64,000 nucleotides of DNA, taken from Voacanga thouarsii. Its lineage: Eukaryota > Streptophyta > Magnoliopsida > Gentianales > Apocynaceae. Shown piece by piece: positions 1 to 11,239 of the stretch. Numbering within the stretch: the first letter of the stretch is position 1; the number at the start of each line of letters is the position of its first letter. The stretch lies in assembly GCA_026120185.1 (NCBI GenBank), contig JANUWF010001726.1, positions 1 through 64,000 of the forward strand. Reading direction: 5' to 3'. A program made the translations under genes and the position numbers. The notes below the pieces were generated by a model, which was given only the letters and a program-made list of their open reading frames with translations, was not told where the DNA came from and ran no database searches.

Positions 1-800
1 AGTATTAATTCCTTTGAAATACAAAGTTGGAAGTTTATAAAATTGAAATATAAGAAATGAGAGGAAGAAGTCACAAAAACGATAAAATGCTTACAATAAA
101 AAAAAAGGATATTTTTAATATGTTAAGATAGTTGAGAATTTAAAATTTTATAATTTTTTAACAAATAATTAAATATTATAAATTAAATTGTGAATAAAAA
201 TTTATTTTAAAATCTAATATAAATAAAATCAACTGTAATAAAAATATAGATATTACTTGTTATGATCAAATTTAAATTAATAAAATTTAATTATAAATTA
301 TTTAAATTTATATAGGTCTTTATATATTTTTTGTTATTTAAAAGTATTATTTCCTTTTACAATAAAGAAAAAAAATTACAAAAAAAAAATGAACGTATGA
401 TTATAGTAGAGACTTTAAATTCAATATAAAAGAAATGAGAGGAAGAACTCACAAAAAATGATAAAATACTTACAATATATTAAAAAAGGACAATTTTAGT
501 ATATTTAGATAGTTGGGAATTTAAAATTTTATAATTTTTTAATAAATAATTAAATATTATAAATTAAAATACAAATAAAAATTTATTTCAAAATATGTGC
601 ATATAAATAAAATTAATATAGTAAAAACATGTATATTACTTGTAATGATTAAATTTAAATTATTCATTATTTAAAGTTATATAAGTCTTTATATATTTTG
701 TGTTGTTTAAAAACATTAATTTCTTTTACAACAGAGAAAAAGAAATTACAAAAAAAAAACATATTTTGTGTTAGTTAAAAGTATTAATATCAATAGAGAA
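1..800. repeat. AT-rich tandem repeat, period about 378 bp
   Basis: The stretch beginning near 46 (AAATGAGAGGAAGAAGTCAC) returns near 424 with a few changes, and a third, shorter and more diverged start is seen near 750. The same family precedes base 20,599: 20,361-20,598 aligns with about 131-350 here. The array therefore lies at the edge of the duplicated block and probably extends left of the window. No reading frame of note. Confidence 0.6.
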
Positions 801-1946
801 AAACATAGATGTAAATTATAAATTAAAACATGTATTTCGTGCTCCCCCTGCATTCACATAGAAGAGAAATTATAAATTAAATATCTCAACTTTCTTAGCG
901 ATAATGTCATGTAGATGTAAATTTTAATATAATATATGTTATGTTCAAGATCTTCATACACCATGTCCATCCATGTCATACTTAACTTAACATAATTATT
1001 ACAGATGGAATTAGAGATTTACTAAAGATATTCATTTTTCACTAAGTTTTAATTTGTACACAAGCGCGACAGGTTATTTTTACCTTTATTGGATTTTTTT
1101 TTAGCAAAATGACTCTGTTTTGAATTAAAAAAATTCACCAGCATTGGGTGTACCAAGGCAAATGGAGTTTCAAGAACTCCTTGAATTAATTTGCCAAGGT
1201 TAGGGAGTAAATTATAAGAAAAGAAATATTAAAAGATAATTTTTTAAAAAATTTTTGAAGAGACGAAATGTATAATTTAAATAAATTTTAAAAAAATTAA
1301 TTTTATTAACGTAAAATCGAAAACTTTTAAAGTTTTTCTAGATCCATCTCTAGCAATTATTGATGCATCGAAAGCAATCGCTAGTTCATTTGTCACTTAA
1401 TCTGTAGTTGTTGAAACACCCATGCTGACCAAGGGTGTTGTTGCTACCATCATATATCACGAGGAGACAAGCGAGATCTTCATGTATTCGTCAATTCTTG
1501 ATACGTAGTTGTTGTGAAATCAATAAGCTTCATGGATGTATGCTTTCAATAATTTTTTTCATCTAAAATTCAAAATCAGAAATGTAGTTTTTTGAAATTT
1601 CTTATTAACTATCTATTGTTAGCTAGCTAAATATAATGTCTATACATAACTTTTGCCTTGCATAGTTAACTCTATTTGATTAGTTTGTTTTGATCATCTC
1701 TTCGTCCATGCCAGGGACGAAATTGGGGACTTGGGGTTAGGAGGGGAGGAAGGAGAAGGTGGGACAAACTATAATAAAAACTATATTAGAAGGATAATAC
1801 TATGATTTATCAAAAATTATTGGGAAGCGAAATATAAAATTTTAAAAAAATTTAAAATAAATTATAAGATTTAATTTTTTTTTTTTTTTTTGGCGCGGGG
1901 CGAGAGGTATCTCCGTCTCTAGTCCATGTTGTCGCAAACATCTAAT
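801..1946. other. no gene recognised
   Basis: AT-rich sequence with short poly-A/T runs and no supported gene. About 961-1,946 is repeated almost base for base at 20,850-21,865 in the second unit. The part between about 250 and 960 is missing from unit 2, where the flanks join at a short ATTA-like match. A short open stretch near 1,400-1,510 was examined and not accepted as a gene. Confidence 0.5.
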
Positions 1947-2355
1947 CAGAGGCGTATAGAGCCTTAGGGAAACGAGTTGCTTCCTAAGGCCCCAGTTATA
2001 TAAGAGGCCTCAGAATTTTATTCTTTCCTTTAAGAGAAAGACGCTCCCTCCTCTTAATATTGAAACTAAAAAAGTCAAGATGCTACTTCTTCTCAACCTC
2101 TCTATTTCACACAAAATTCACAACAAATGTGCATCCAACTAGCATATATTTTATTTGATTCTTGAAATCAAGAAGAATACAAGAGAAGACGAAAAAAAAA
2201 AAAAATTGATTGTGTATTATAAGAAATTTAGTCTTTATTTGCTTCATCCATTAGACGATGAAAAGTTTTACAAGATTATGATTGTAAATTTTTTGTTTAA
2301 TTTTTATCTCAAACCTAACGGGAAAATAAAATAGAAAGTGTCAAGGTAATAATGT

Positions 2356-4345
2356 TTCGAATTTCCAATATAAGAGATGCTTTGATTCCACTATAAAAAA
2401 AGTAGTGAAAATCCTAAAATAAAAAGAAAAGATATATGTTTAGCAACTTATGAGATTGAAAATTTTGAATTTTTATTAGGAATGAATATTTGGTATGATA
2501 TATTATTTACTGTCAATTTTGTTAATTAGTAAGACCTTACAGTCTAAAAATATACACATAGATATTACTATAAAACAGTTAAATGGTTTTACTACTAATT
2601 TAAAAGATTATAGGGAAAATGAATTTGCATATGTTTTGGAATCTTCTGAAGAAATAGCTATTGAAATGGATATAAAACCTAAATGTCATTAAAACCTATG
2701 ATTCATCAAAAAAGTCATTTTGACGAAAATAATAATAATAATGAGATGATACATTTTGCTGAAGATTTTTTTCGTACTGAATATTTTTTATACATAATTG
2801 ACCAAGCTATTTCTATTGAAAATAGGTTTAATCAATTTTCAGAATATAAAAATATTTTTATTTTTTTATTTACCTCACAAAAATTAATAACTTTACATGA
2901 AGAAACATTAAAAAAATTATATTAACCTTGAAAATTACTTAAAAAAATTTGGTGATCATTTTTATATTGATAGTATTAATTAAGGGCGGCAATATTGAAC
3001 ACGACACGCCAACACAACACGGTTATAGCGGGTTAGGGTTGGGGTTTCGCGGGTTCGGGTCGAAACAGGTCAACCCGTTTAACTTTAAACGTGTACAGGT
3101 CATAAACGGGTTCAATCTGTTTTAACCCGTTTCAACCCGCGAAGCCGTTTAACTTTTTTAATATTTATATTTAATACTTTTTGTGATACCCTACAAATTT
3201 TACTATAGAAAATTAGATAATTTAATTTTTTACATGAATTAATTGAATTCAATTTTATTATATGAATTAATTAAATTGTTTGTATGTCTATTTTGTTTAA
3301 TTATATGAGACATCTTCAAAAAAATAAATGATGTTAATGTAGTTATTTGCTTGATATATAGTAAATGAATCATTCTTAATTAATTGTTATTTAGTGTCTA
3401 TAATAATAATATTAGTACGAGTTGGTAAGCAATGACCTTACGCGAGTCTAAAGTGGAATGTTAGACCTTTAGGAAATAACGTATGTAATATGCCTACAGG
3501 CCGAATCGAATATAGAATGAAAGGAAACTCGTGTGGTGCATTTACCAGAGGGTAAGGTTCACTCAGTATTGATTGACTAGTTCGTATACTATGCTATTTC
3601 TGACATTGGGACAAAGACAATTTGAATTACACCCTACAAGGACAAGCCTTCCTTTCGTGCTCGTTTTTTGCTCTCCATTTGCTCTTTAAAATTCCTAGCA
3701 TGCTACGACAAAATTGTTGTTCTAAATATCTAGAGAAAATAATTTCTTGAATAGTCCAATTTTATTGCAAAATTATATTTGTTTAGATTTTTAAGATTAA
3801 ATCTTATGAATTTATTAAGATTTCTAAATATTTAGCGGGATGGTTTGTTATTTTATTGATTATTTATGACTTTACGGACTATTTTATTAGTTTTTTAATT
3901 TTATATAATTTGATTTGATTTTTTCAAATTTTTTGTGTAATGGTGCACAGATTGGCGGGTTTAGTAGGTATTCGGGTTGACGAATTTAGTAATTATCTAT
4001 TTAATTTTTGTGTCTAATTGTGTCATGTTGTGTCAACCCGTTTTATAACACGAACAAGACATGAAAATAAATGGGTTGACACGACACGACACGTTTATTA
4101 ATTGGGTCGTGTTCGGGTTGGCCTATCAAGTGTAATTATCTCAAGTTGACACGACCCGCCAACCCGAACACGACACGATTGCCACCCCTAGTATTAATGA
4201 TTTACCTTCAAAAATTGAAAGTGTTGAAACAAATTTTGACAAAAGAAATTAGTACTTTAATAAAAAATGTTAAACTATATTAAAATGTTAGATTCTTTCC
4301 CAAATACATACATTGCTTACAAAATATTATTACCATTAGAAAATG
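2356..4345 (+). pseudogene. hAT transposase (DUF4371/ZMYM1-like), C-terminal half, broken
   Basis: The segment reads as the C-terminal half of the plant 'zinc finger MYM-type protein 1-like' hAT transposase. Recognisable pieces are SKTLQSKNIHIDITIKQLNG (2,533-2,592), the RENEFAYVLESSEEIAIEMD region, a following frame with HFAEDFFRTEYFLYIIDQAI, and after the inserted element a block around NYIKMLDSFPNTYI (near 4,270-4,320). hAT transposases bind the terminal repeats and cut and paste the element in the nucleus; the C-terminal region normally holds part of the RNase H-like fold and the dimerisation segment. Here the frame changes several times, with stops, and a 1.2-kb element splits it at 2,981. 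The N-terminal half is not recognisable. It is certainly non-functional. Copies at 22,537-24,527 (+) and 32,961-34,927 (-) share most breaks, so decay preceded duplication. Confidence 0.7.
2981..4190. mobile_element. non-autonomous hAT element inserted in the hAT gene, copy 1
   Basis: The terminal inverted repeats are TAAGGGCGGCAAT on the left (TAGGGGCGGCAAT in copy 2) and ATTGCCACCCCTA on the right. They are flanked by the 8-bp duplication GTATTAAT (2,973-2,980 and 4,191-4,198). An 8-bp duplication with TAGGGG-type ends is the hAT signature. The interior has no open gene. Near both ends it is rich in repeats of the type CGTGTCGTGTCAACCCG and its complement, giving subterminal hairpin potential. 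Copies 2 and 3 sit in the same target site, so they are products of segmental copying and not independent insertions. Confidence 0.8.
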
Positions 4346-4440
4346 TGTTAATCTGGGTTGACTTTAGTAAAAAATGACATTGCAGAAGTACTCTTTAAGG
4401 GCCTTTTAGTATAAAATTTAACTATTCCTAGACAACATAT

Positions 4441-5647
4441 ATAGTCATAACTCTAATATATTTCAATATATTTTCTTGTAGTATTCATAAAATCAAGATC
4501 AAGGTCGAAAAAATTTGGTAATTTGTCTTTTAATAAAAAAGGTATTATAAACCTAAACATTTAGAATTTTTCGTTAACAATAATAATACGTGACAGAAGT
4601 TGACATTGAAGTTCTTTTCAAATACATGCAAATGTACGGGTTTTCGTAGTTTGGACAAACATCAATGGTATTTTTGCAATTATCTCCGATTCTAGAGGTA
4701 TTAGGTAATTATTTATACCTCTTGCTAAGTCCATCACATGGAGTATTTATATATATATGTATGTATATATGTGCGCACGCATGTGTATATGCTAAAAATT
4801 TTGAATTCAACTTTAATATATGTCTATCAAAATTTGGTAAAACTTTGTGATGAACATGCGATACTTGATTATTCCTGTGAATTGTCCAAAATGATATCTG
4901 GCCTGTGATTGTCATGGGGCTCAGGGATGCAAACTGCAGGACAAGTTTTGTCAATGGATGGCTACTTTTTTTTGCACGATTTCAATTCCTCAAAACAAAA
5001 TTTTACAAATGTTAACTTTTTTTCACTTTTGTCAGGTGAACTAAAAATTTATTATAATTTACTCTCATTAAGTTAAAAATATGAGTTTTTAGTTATTTAA
5101 ATTTAAAAATAATCTTTTTACTCTGATGGGTTGTTTTAATAGTTATACAATAATATAAATACATTAGGATTGTAAGACATATCGAAATCCCTAGTCACCT
5201 CTTGGAGTTTCCATTTCTTTTAGAGGAAGAATGTTGTGTACGTAACAATCAGAAGAATTAACGATACATAATTTGTGATAATGAATCATTATGGATTAAC
5301 GTACGCTTTCACATCTAAATAATCTTTTGAGTAAAGTTTTATTTTTGAAGAATTCGATTAAACGAATTCTTAATTTCTTTCAATGGTACTAGAGCCACCT
5401 TACATCGGATCTTATATGATAGTCATAAGAACAACTAGCTTGATTTATGTTTATATGTTAAGATTAAAATCTTTTATGTATATATTAGTTGAGTAGTATA
5501 AGAATAATGTATTTATATTTATGCTGAATGATTTGATTAACTTAGAATAATTCCATGACCATATTTTTTATTTGATAAATATGTATATGTATTATCGAAT
5601 ATTGTAACAAAATGAGTGGATTATGTTTATTTGTTTCACTTTTGAAC
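4441..5647. other. no gene recognised
   Basis: Non-coding sequence repeated nearly identically at 24,622-25,829. Small opposing frames at 4,665-4,954 overlap each other, resemble no family and follow a TATATGTATG microsatellite, so they are not called. Nothing else is supported. Confidence 0.5.

Positions 5648-5712
<65 letters not shown>
5648..5712. repeat. (ATT)n microsatellite, unit 1
   Basis: Uninterrupted ATT triplets, about 21 copies. The same array in unit 2 (25,830-25,918) is longer, about 29 copies. The two units have therefore changed array length since duplication. Confidence 0.9.
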
Positions 5713-5713
<1 letters not shown>

Positions 5714-6051
5714 AAGGGAAGGTACTAATCACCACTACTGGGGACATTGAAGATGAAAGAAGCAGTAGCCAACGCCAAACAGGGGTAGCTGGATTAAAAT
5801 AATATTATAAAAAGGCATGACTTCAATGCTTCAAAAAAGCACTCAAAAAAAAAAAATCAAATTCAGGAATTTTAAATTAGGATGGAAGATTTTGTAGATT
5901 GAAACTGTAATTTTGGTATTCACAGTAGTCATGGATAAGGTATGCTCAGGGGAGTATAAATTCACTCACTGGCATGCATTTTGACTGTGCGTTGCACTGA
6001 TTGATATGTATCACAAAATGCATAATCACTTCTAGGATATAGGGAAAATTT

Positions 6052-6327
6052 GTGAAGAATGAGATGAAAAGAAGAACACACTATGTACTGACTTTTAATC
6101 AAGATTGTGGTATTTTTAATATTGTGTCACTGCATTATGGGCATGGGAAGGGAAATAACTTGTACGAGATTAATATTGAGGCCAGGAAGTACAACTGTTC
6201 CAAATGGGAAATTTATGGAATACCTTGTTCGCACGCGTTTACAACATATCAGCAACTGGAGTTGAATCATGGAGATTTAGTGTCATAAGAAAATACAATA
6301 CTATCCTATAGAATGACTTGTACAGCA
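6052..6327 (+). pseudogene. Mutator-like transposase, SWIM zinc finger fragment (unit 1, first piece)
   Basis: The 78-codon frame from 6,052 ends a MuDR/MURA-type transposase. It contains the SWIM zinc finger NCSKWEIYGIPCSHAF, which in this family lies C-terminal to the DDE catalytic core and helps bind DNA or partners. SWIM is normally C-x-C-xn-C-x-H; the first cysteine here is a tyrosine (KYNC). The frame stops after HGDLVS at 6,286-6,288, but the family resemblance continues past the stop (YRMTCTAQF in unit 2). The N-terminal part and catalytic core are absent. At 6,325-6,328 the sequence switches to foreign LTR sequence across the shared bases GCAC. The equivalent piece in unit 2 (26,256) continues uninterrupted. 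Confidence 0.75.
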
Positions 6328-6566
6328 CTCTCAGGATAACGAGTCAGTTCGCCGCATGTATCTGATAGAGGACGTTCGCACACTACAGCGTCTGGTAATC
6401 GTTCGGGCTGCACGTACAACAGCATAATCAGAATCAAAGGATCTTGATTATGCAAAACAAAAAGGTAATTCTGTAAATTTTAGATCTTCTTAATCGTTTA
6501 CTTGGATCCTCAGAAGGGATTCGTGGATTTTTCTACGTTTAGGAGTCCACGAATCTCAACAGTAAT
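6325..6566 (+). mobile_element. tail of the nested LTR, displaced copy
   Basis: This copies the last 240 bases of the solo LTR at 13,105-14,623, ending in TCTCAACA at 6,561 and followed by the same GTAAT duplication (6,562-6,566). It retains CAG/CTG where the 14.4-kb copy reads CGG, CGA or ACG. It is part of the scrambled insertion. Confidence 0.75.
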
Positions 6567-6955
6567 ATCCGAAAGATTCTTTTGGATATCCTACAAACAA
6601 ACACTTGTCAGACTTACTATCAAATTTGTCTGATTGTGGCCTTTTGACAAAGGTAGGACAACCTCATACTCGCAAGTGAGATAACTTTGTTTTCTTACCA
6701 AAGAACATCTCAAATGGGGTAAAATCAATCAATTTTGTCGGAACTCTATTTATTATATAAACAAAAGTCTCTAGTGCATCGATTTTGGTAGGTCTGCAAA
6801 AGCCATTATGGTCCGTACCATGTCTAAAAGGGTTCGATTCCTTCTCTTAGATACACCGTTATGTTGAAGTGTATGTGGTGGAGTCCATTGAGATAATATC
6901 CCATTATCTCTAAGATAACTCAGAAACTCTTAGCTCAAGTATTCTCCTCCTCGAA
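6567..6955 (-). pseudogene. copia integrase C-terminal fragment, displaced copy
   Basis: On the minus strand this matches 14,629-15,016: the end of the Ty1/copia integrase core and the following conserved region (GGLTPFEMFFG-type block, then LRVWGCP-like sequence). The catalytic glutamate position of integrase already reads lysine (NGVSKRRNRT), as in the main copia. The fragment ends at about 6,954 against an inverted piece of the flanking Mutator-like tail. It has no start, stop or intact domain. Confidence 0.7.
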
Positions 6956-6959
6956 GTGA

Positions 6960-7041
6960 TTATCTATAGAATGTCTGTGCCATATCTGAAACCATCCAGA
7001 AGATTGGTCGGCATCAAATTCATCAGTTGAAGATAAGCATC
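6960..7041 (-). other. inverted piece of the Mutator/PMD-like tail with copia target site
   Basis: This is the reverse complement of 19,866-19,947, the sequence immediately right of the copia element. It ends with GCATC (7,037-7,041), the complement of the GATGC target duplication, abutting an LTR. The piece therefore came from the right junction of the same copia insertion. Confidence 0.75.
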
Positions 7042-8366
7042 TGTTAGTGTTATGCCCTAGAGGCAATCACTTGTACGTTGTATATGACACATTTCATTTT
7101 AATAAAAGGCATCATTTATCTTACAATTTCTTTTGTTCACTTTTATATAATATAACTGTTAGATAAAGTCCCTAGTACAACATTATGTTAAGGAAATCAT
7201 GATAGAGATCATGATATGAGATTCCTATTACACTGCATAGTGTTAGTACTTAAATAGTCCCTAATCGTAGTATTAATGAGATAGGACATCATTAATGCAT
7301 TAAGACTAGGATGTGTTAGATTTCCTGATTTGATCAGGCGGTGGTCGTGGTTCTCCTATCCGTGAGTATTGAGATACTTAAAGTTAACACATGGATGCTT
7401 GTTAATGGAACAAGTACATTGGATGACCTAACTATGAGATAATCACATGGATAACTATTTAGTGCCAATGATATAATCTCAATATAGCAAACGTGCAAGT
7501 ATTCTTAGACTTGAGATCTCCAAGGTACTTTGTTTATTGAGTATTGTGCTTTGATTCCAATCTCTGGAGTTAGATCGAAGACGCCTATGGGATGGATATT
7601 GGGTACATTATGAGGTAAACGAAAGTAGTTGAGAGGGTCAATAAAGGATTCACCACTCCTAATAATAGGGGCGAATATCTCACGGCCACTTATAGAAATT
7701 ACTACTCGAGAAGTCCTTGGCCAAGGCGATTGTGTATTGGAAACAGTTCCAATTGATACACATTTAGAGTAGTGGGTTCCTGGTACAAGTATCATTATAT
7801 TCGGGCCAGAATTAATATATTCTAGAGGGAGTCGGCACCAATTCCGTTCTCCAAACCGAATGAGATATTATATGGTGAAAAGAGTTAATTGCGCTGTAAT
7901 TTGTTATTGAAGGGTTCGTGTCAAGCCACTTGACTTCCTGGACTCTTGGGTGGTCATGATGTCTTGTTAGATACCGCTCATGATCTGAGAATATGGGTTT
8001 ATTAATTGATGAATTAATAAACCAATCCTGATTAGATTTGATATGATTAATTCTAATTAATTATGGATTATTAATCTCAAAGACGTTTGAATTAATTCAT
8101 GTTCGCTGCCAATTGATTGGGAAACATAATAGGTCATACACAATAGAGGATTATATACTCAAGATGTTATTTGATAATATAGTGGGGTTAATTGTGAGAA
8201 AGAGAAGTTGTTATGGCTAAATTATAATTAGTTAAAATTTATAGGCCAAATTATAATTATGAGAACTTGATATTTCCATGTACAATTAGGGAATTCTAAC
8301 TGTTTTAGAATTCTCAATTTTCAGTGATTTTTCGTGACATATAAAGGATATGCACAAAACCCTAAT
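7042..8366 (+). mobile_element. copia LTR fragment in inverted orientation
   Basis: The sequence starts TGTTAGTGTTATGCCC and matches the complement of the right copia LTR (18,511-19,865) until AAACCCTAAT at 8,366, where about 0.4 kb of the LTR is missing. It retains 358 bp that are deleted from the right LTR at about 19,640; the deletion junction there carries the 5-bp GTAGT seen at both 7,267 and 7,625 here. Open frames inside (for example 7,505-7,795 minus) are LTR sequence and not genes. Confidence 0.8.
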
Positions 8367-8640
8367 CTTCTGGATGGTTTAAGAACACACTATGTACTGA
8401 CTTTTAATCAAGATTGTGGTATTTTTAATATTGTGTCACTGCATTATGGGCATGGGAAAGGAAATAACTTGTACGAGATTAATATTGAGGCCAGGAAGTA
8501 CAACTGTTCCAAATGGGAAATTTATGGAATACCTTGTTTGCACGCGTTTACAACATATCAGCAACTGGAGTTGAATCATGGAGATTTAGTGTCATAAGAA
8601 AATACAACACTATCCTATAGAATGACTTGTACAGCACAGT
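8367..8640 (+). pseudogene. second copy of the SWIM zinc-finger fragment, with 14-bp filler
   Basis: CTTCTGGATGGTTT (8,367-8,380) matches the Mutator/PMD-like tail near 19,903. It is followed directly by a repeat of the SWIM piece (8,381-8,597), a near copy of 6,070-6,288, so the transposase fragment is duplicated within unit 1. Here the SWIM serine-histidine reads CLHAF (PCS to PCL, one C to T change). The apparent ATG at 8,334 lies in the LTR and is not a real start. Confidence 0.7.
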
Positions 8641-9477
8641 TCAGGCCCATTCCACATGAGGATTATTAGCATAATCCTAACTTTAGCTTGGCCCCATTTG
8701 CTCACCATTTCAAGAATCATCACAGGGGTAGATTGTGGACGTCGCGTATTCGAAATGAGATGAACGAACGTAATCCTGATTCACCACCTCGTTGCGAGAT
8801 AAATTTAATACATCTCGCGAGCTGAGTTATTAGGCATTCAACAGTTCTTCTTGGACAACATAGTTACGGTCAGAATATAGTCTCGCCTGATTATGCAGTA
8901 TGGTATTGGCCTCACACTTGGTGATTGATTGGTAATTCGATTATAACGCAACCTAATCCTTCGGTCCACCAATTGAGCGGTGGGGCAACAGAAATATTAG
9001 TATGTAAATTTTCTTACATAGTATTATAAAATATATAATTTACACTCAAATAATTTATTAACATTTCGAAATACATATATAGGCTAATTTAATGCATCAG
9101 ATATTGCATATTGGCAATGAAGGCTATCAAAATGCAGGTCCTGTAAGTAGACAAGTGTTTGCATCAATAACAAATCTCGCTACGCGTTCGTTGGTTGCCA
9201 CTTTGGTGAGACAAGTCGTTTGAACCACCCACTCTATGAGCCAATTAGACGAAGCTACATTGCACAACCAATAATTCCGATCCCGAAAAAAGTCAATCGC
9301 GGAGTTCCCCCGGTACGGAGAGGGGGTAGACGAGTACACAGACATGCTGTACCTGATATTCCTATGCAGGATCACTACTCACCAATACACGATTATGAAC
9401 AAGGTGATCCTGCAGAAGTTGAAGATAGGTAAGCTGATTTTATTACTCCAGAGCACCTAGTCTTCGATACTAGATGC
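8600..9477 (+). pseudogene. Mutator-like transposase tail running into plant-mobile-domain-like sequence (unit 1)
   Basis: After the SWIM region the frame shows the usual C-terminal block of Mutator-like transposases: PHEDY-like, then GRLWTSRIRNEMNER at about 8,724-8,770, with PPRCE where a zinc knuckle would start. From about 8,860 the sequence resembles the C-terminal half of plant mobile domain (PMD/MAIN-like) proteins: SPDYAVWYWPHT, IGNEGYQNAG, then an arginine-rich stretch RRGGRRVHRH and HYSPIHDYEQ. In unit 2 the 112-codon frame at 26,987-27,325 is open. Here it is broken at about 9,197, where CACTGG reads CACTTTGG. The copia inserted at 9,478 interrupts the tail, which resumes at 19,871. 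The PMD assignment is by pattern only; an unrelated low-complexity tail is possible. Confidence 0.5.
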
Positions 9478-11225
9478 TGTTGGGTATCTCTCATGCATAT
9501 CATATATGGCGCAGTGGAAAATTAAAACGAGATACCATCCCAAGATTCGCATATGTGTGGAAAACAAGATATATAGAGAACAAAGGTAACAACTTTTTAC
9601 CTTTCTTTGAGTGGCAGGGAAAAATAAAATTTTTCTCCTTCTTGTACGAGCGCTATCCGAGCAATCCTCTTGATTAAACACCACGCGAGTTGAATATCCA
9701 ACTACTATAATCACGGTGTGTGATTATCTCTAACAGAAATCCACATGAAGGATCACACTCAAGCACCAAGTTTTTTTGTGCTAGCCAGAAAACAAAGTGG
9801 CGGCTAGGGTTCTTCTTGTTTTTAGAAAAACGAGAGAGAGAGAGAGAGAAGAAGAAGAGAAGGCTTTTCCAACTATTGTTTTTTCATGTATCACCCTTCT
9901 ATTAGGGTTTCGTGTATATCCTTTATATGTTACGAAAAATCATTGAAAATTGAGAATTCTAAAATAGTTAGAATTCCCTAATTGTACTTGGAAACATCAA
10001 GTTCTCACAATTATAATTTGGCCCATAAATTATAACTAATTATAATTTAGCCATAACAACTTCTCTTTCTCGCAATTAACCCTACTATGTTATCAAATAA
10101 CATCTTGAGTATATAATCATCTATTGTGTGTGACCTATTATGTTTTCCAGTCAATTGGTAGCGAACATAAATTAATTCAAATGTCTTTGAGATTAATAAT
10201 CCATAATTAATTAGAATTAATCATATCAATTCTAATCAAGATTAGTTTATTAATTCATCAATTAATAAACACATATTCACATACCAAGAGCAGTATCTAG
10301 CAACATATCATGACCACCCAAGAGTCCAGCAAATCAAGTGGCTTGACATGAACCCTTCAATAACAAATTACAGTACAATTAACTCCTTTCACCATACAAT
10401 ATCTCATTCGGTTTGGAGTACAGAATTAGTGCCAACTCCCTCCAAAATAAATTAATTCTGGCTCGAATATAATAGTACTTGTACCAGGAACCCACTACTC
10501 TAAAAGTGTATCAATTGGAATTGTTTCCAATACACAGTCGCCTTAGTTAAGGATTCTCGAGTAGTAATTCCTACAAGTGGCCATAAGTTATTCGCCTTTA
10601 CTACTAGGAGTTGTGAATCCTTTATTGACCATTTCAATTACTTTCATTTACCTTACAATGTACCCAATATCCATCCTATAGGCGGCCCTCGATCTGGCTC
10701 CACAGATTGGAATCAAAGCACAATGCTCAACAAACAAAGTGCATTGGAGATCTCAAGTCTAAGGATACTTGCACGTTTGCTATATTGAGATTATATCACT
10801 GGCACTAAATAGTTATCCATGTGATTATCTCATAGTTAGGTCATCCAATGTACTTGTTCCATTAACAAGCATCTATGTGTTAACTTTAAGTATCTCAATA
10901 CTCACGGATATGAGAACCACCGCCACCGCCGGATCAAATCAGTAAGTCTAATACATACTAGTCTTAACGCATTAATGATGTCGTATCTCATTAATACTAC
11001 AATTAGGGACTATTTAAGTACTAACACTATACAGTGTAGTAGGAATCTCATATCATGATCTCTATCATGATTTCCTTAACATAGTGTTGTACTAGGGACT
11101 TTATCTAACAATGATATTATATAAAGGTGAACAAAAGAAACTGTAAGATAAATGATGCATTTTATTAAAATAAAATGTGTCATATACAATGTAGAAGTGA
11201 TTGCCTCTAGGGCATAACACTAACA
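9478..11225 (-). repeat. copia 3' LTR (unit 1)
   Basis: 1,748 bp, TGTTAGTGTTATGCCC...GAGATACCCAACA on the minus strand. The polypurine-like AGTAGGAGTT lies immediately upstream (11,226-11,235). It is nearly identical to 27,371-29,116. Confidence 0.85.
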
Positions 11226-11239
11226 AACTCCTACTTGCA

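Larger units (their letters stand above)
1947..4440 (+). mobile_element. degenerate hAT element, unit 1 copy
   Basis: The left edge is placed at a CAGAGGCGTA-like start next to the palindromic pair CCTTAGG...CCTAAGG, the kind of terminus seen in hAT elements. The body carries the decayed DUF4371/ZMYM1-like transposase, and the right edge fades out near 4,440 after AGGGCCTTTTAGTATAAAAT. I could not find a matching right terminal repeat or an 8-bp duplication for this outer element, so both edges are approximate. Compared with copies 2 and 3 it lacks about 270 bp after 2,020, a deletion with TTTTAT at both edges. Confidence 0.5.

Noticed and set aside
1381..1510. Short open stretch reading like a protein fragment (VVETPMLTKGVVATI)
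   Set aside because: Too short, no start or neighbouring coding signal, no family recognised; equally present in unit 2.
3020..3060. Telomere-like GGGTTAGGGTTGGGGTTT
   Set aside because: Single occurrence per hAT element inside its subterminal repeats; no array, so not an interstitial telomere.
4665..4954. Opposing 61- and 81-codon frames (repeated at 24,847-25,136)
   Set aside because: They overlap each other on opposite strands, contain a TATATG microsatellite and resemble no family; conserved between units only because the units are recent copies.
7505..7795. 96-codon minus-strand frame
   Set aside because: Lies wholly within a copia LTR; the same sequence is not open in the other LTR copies.
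9457..9905. Several 61-85-codon frames on both strands (also 18,443-18,748 and 27,350-27,926)
   Set aside because: All are LTR-end sequence of the copia, overlapping in several frames.
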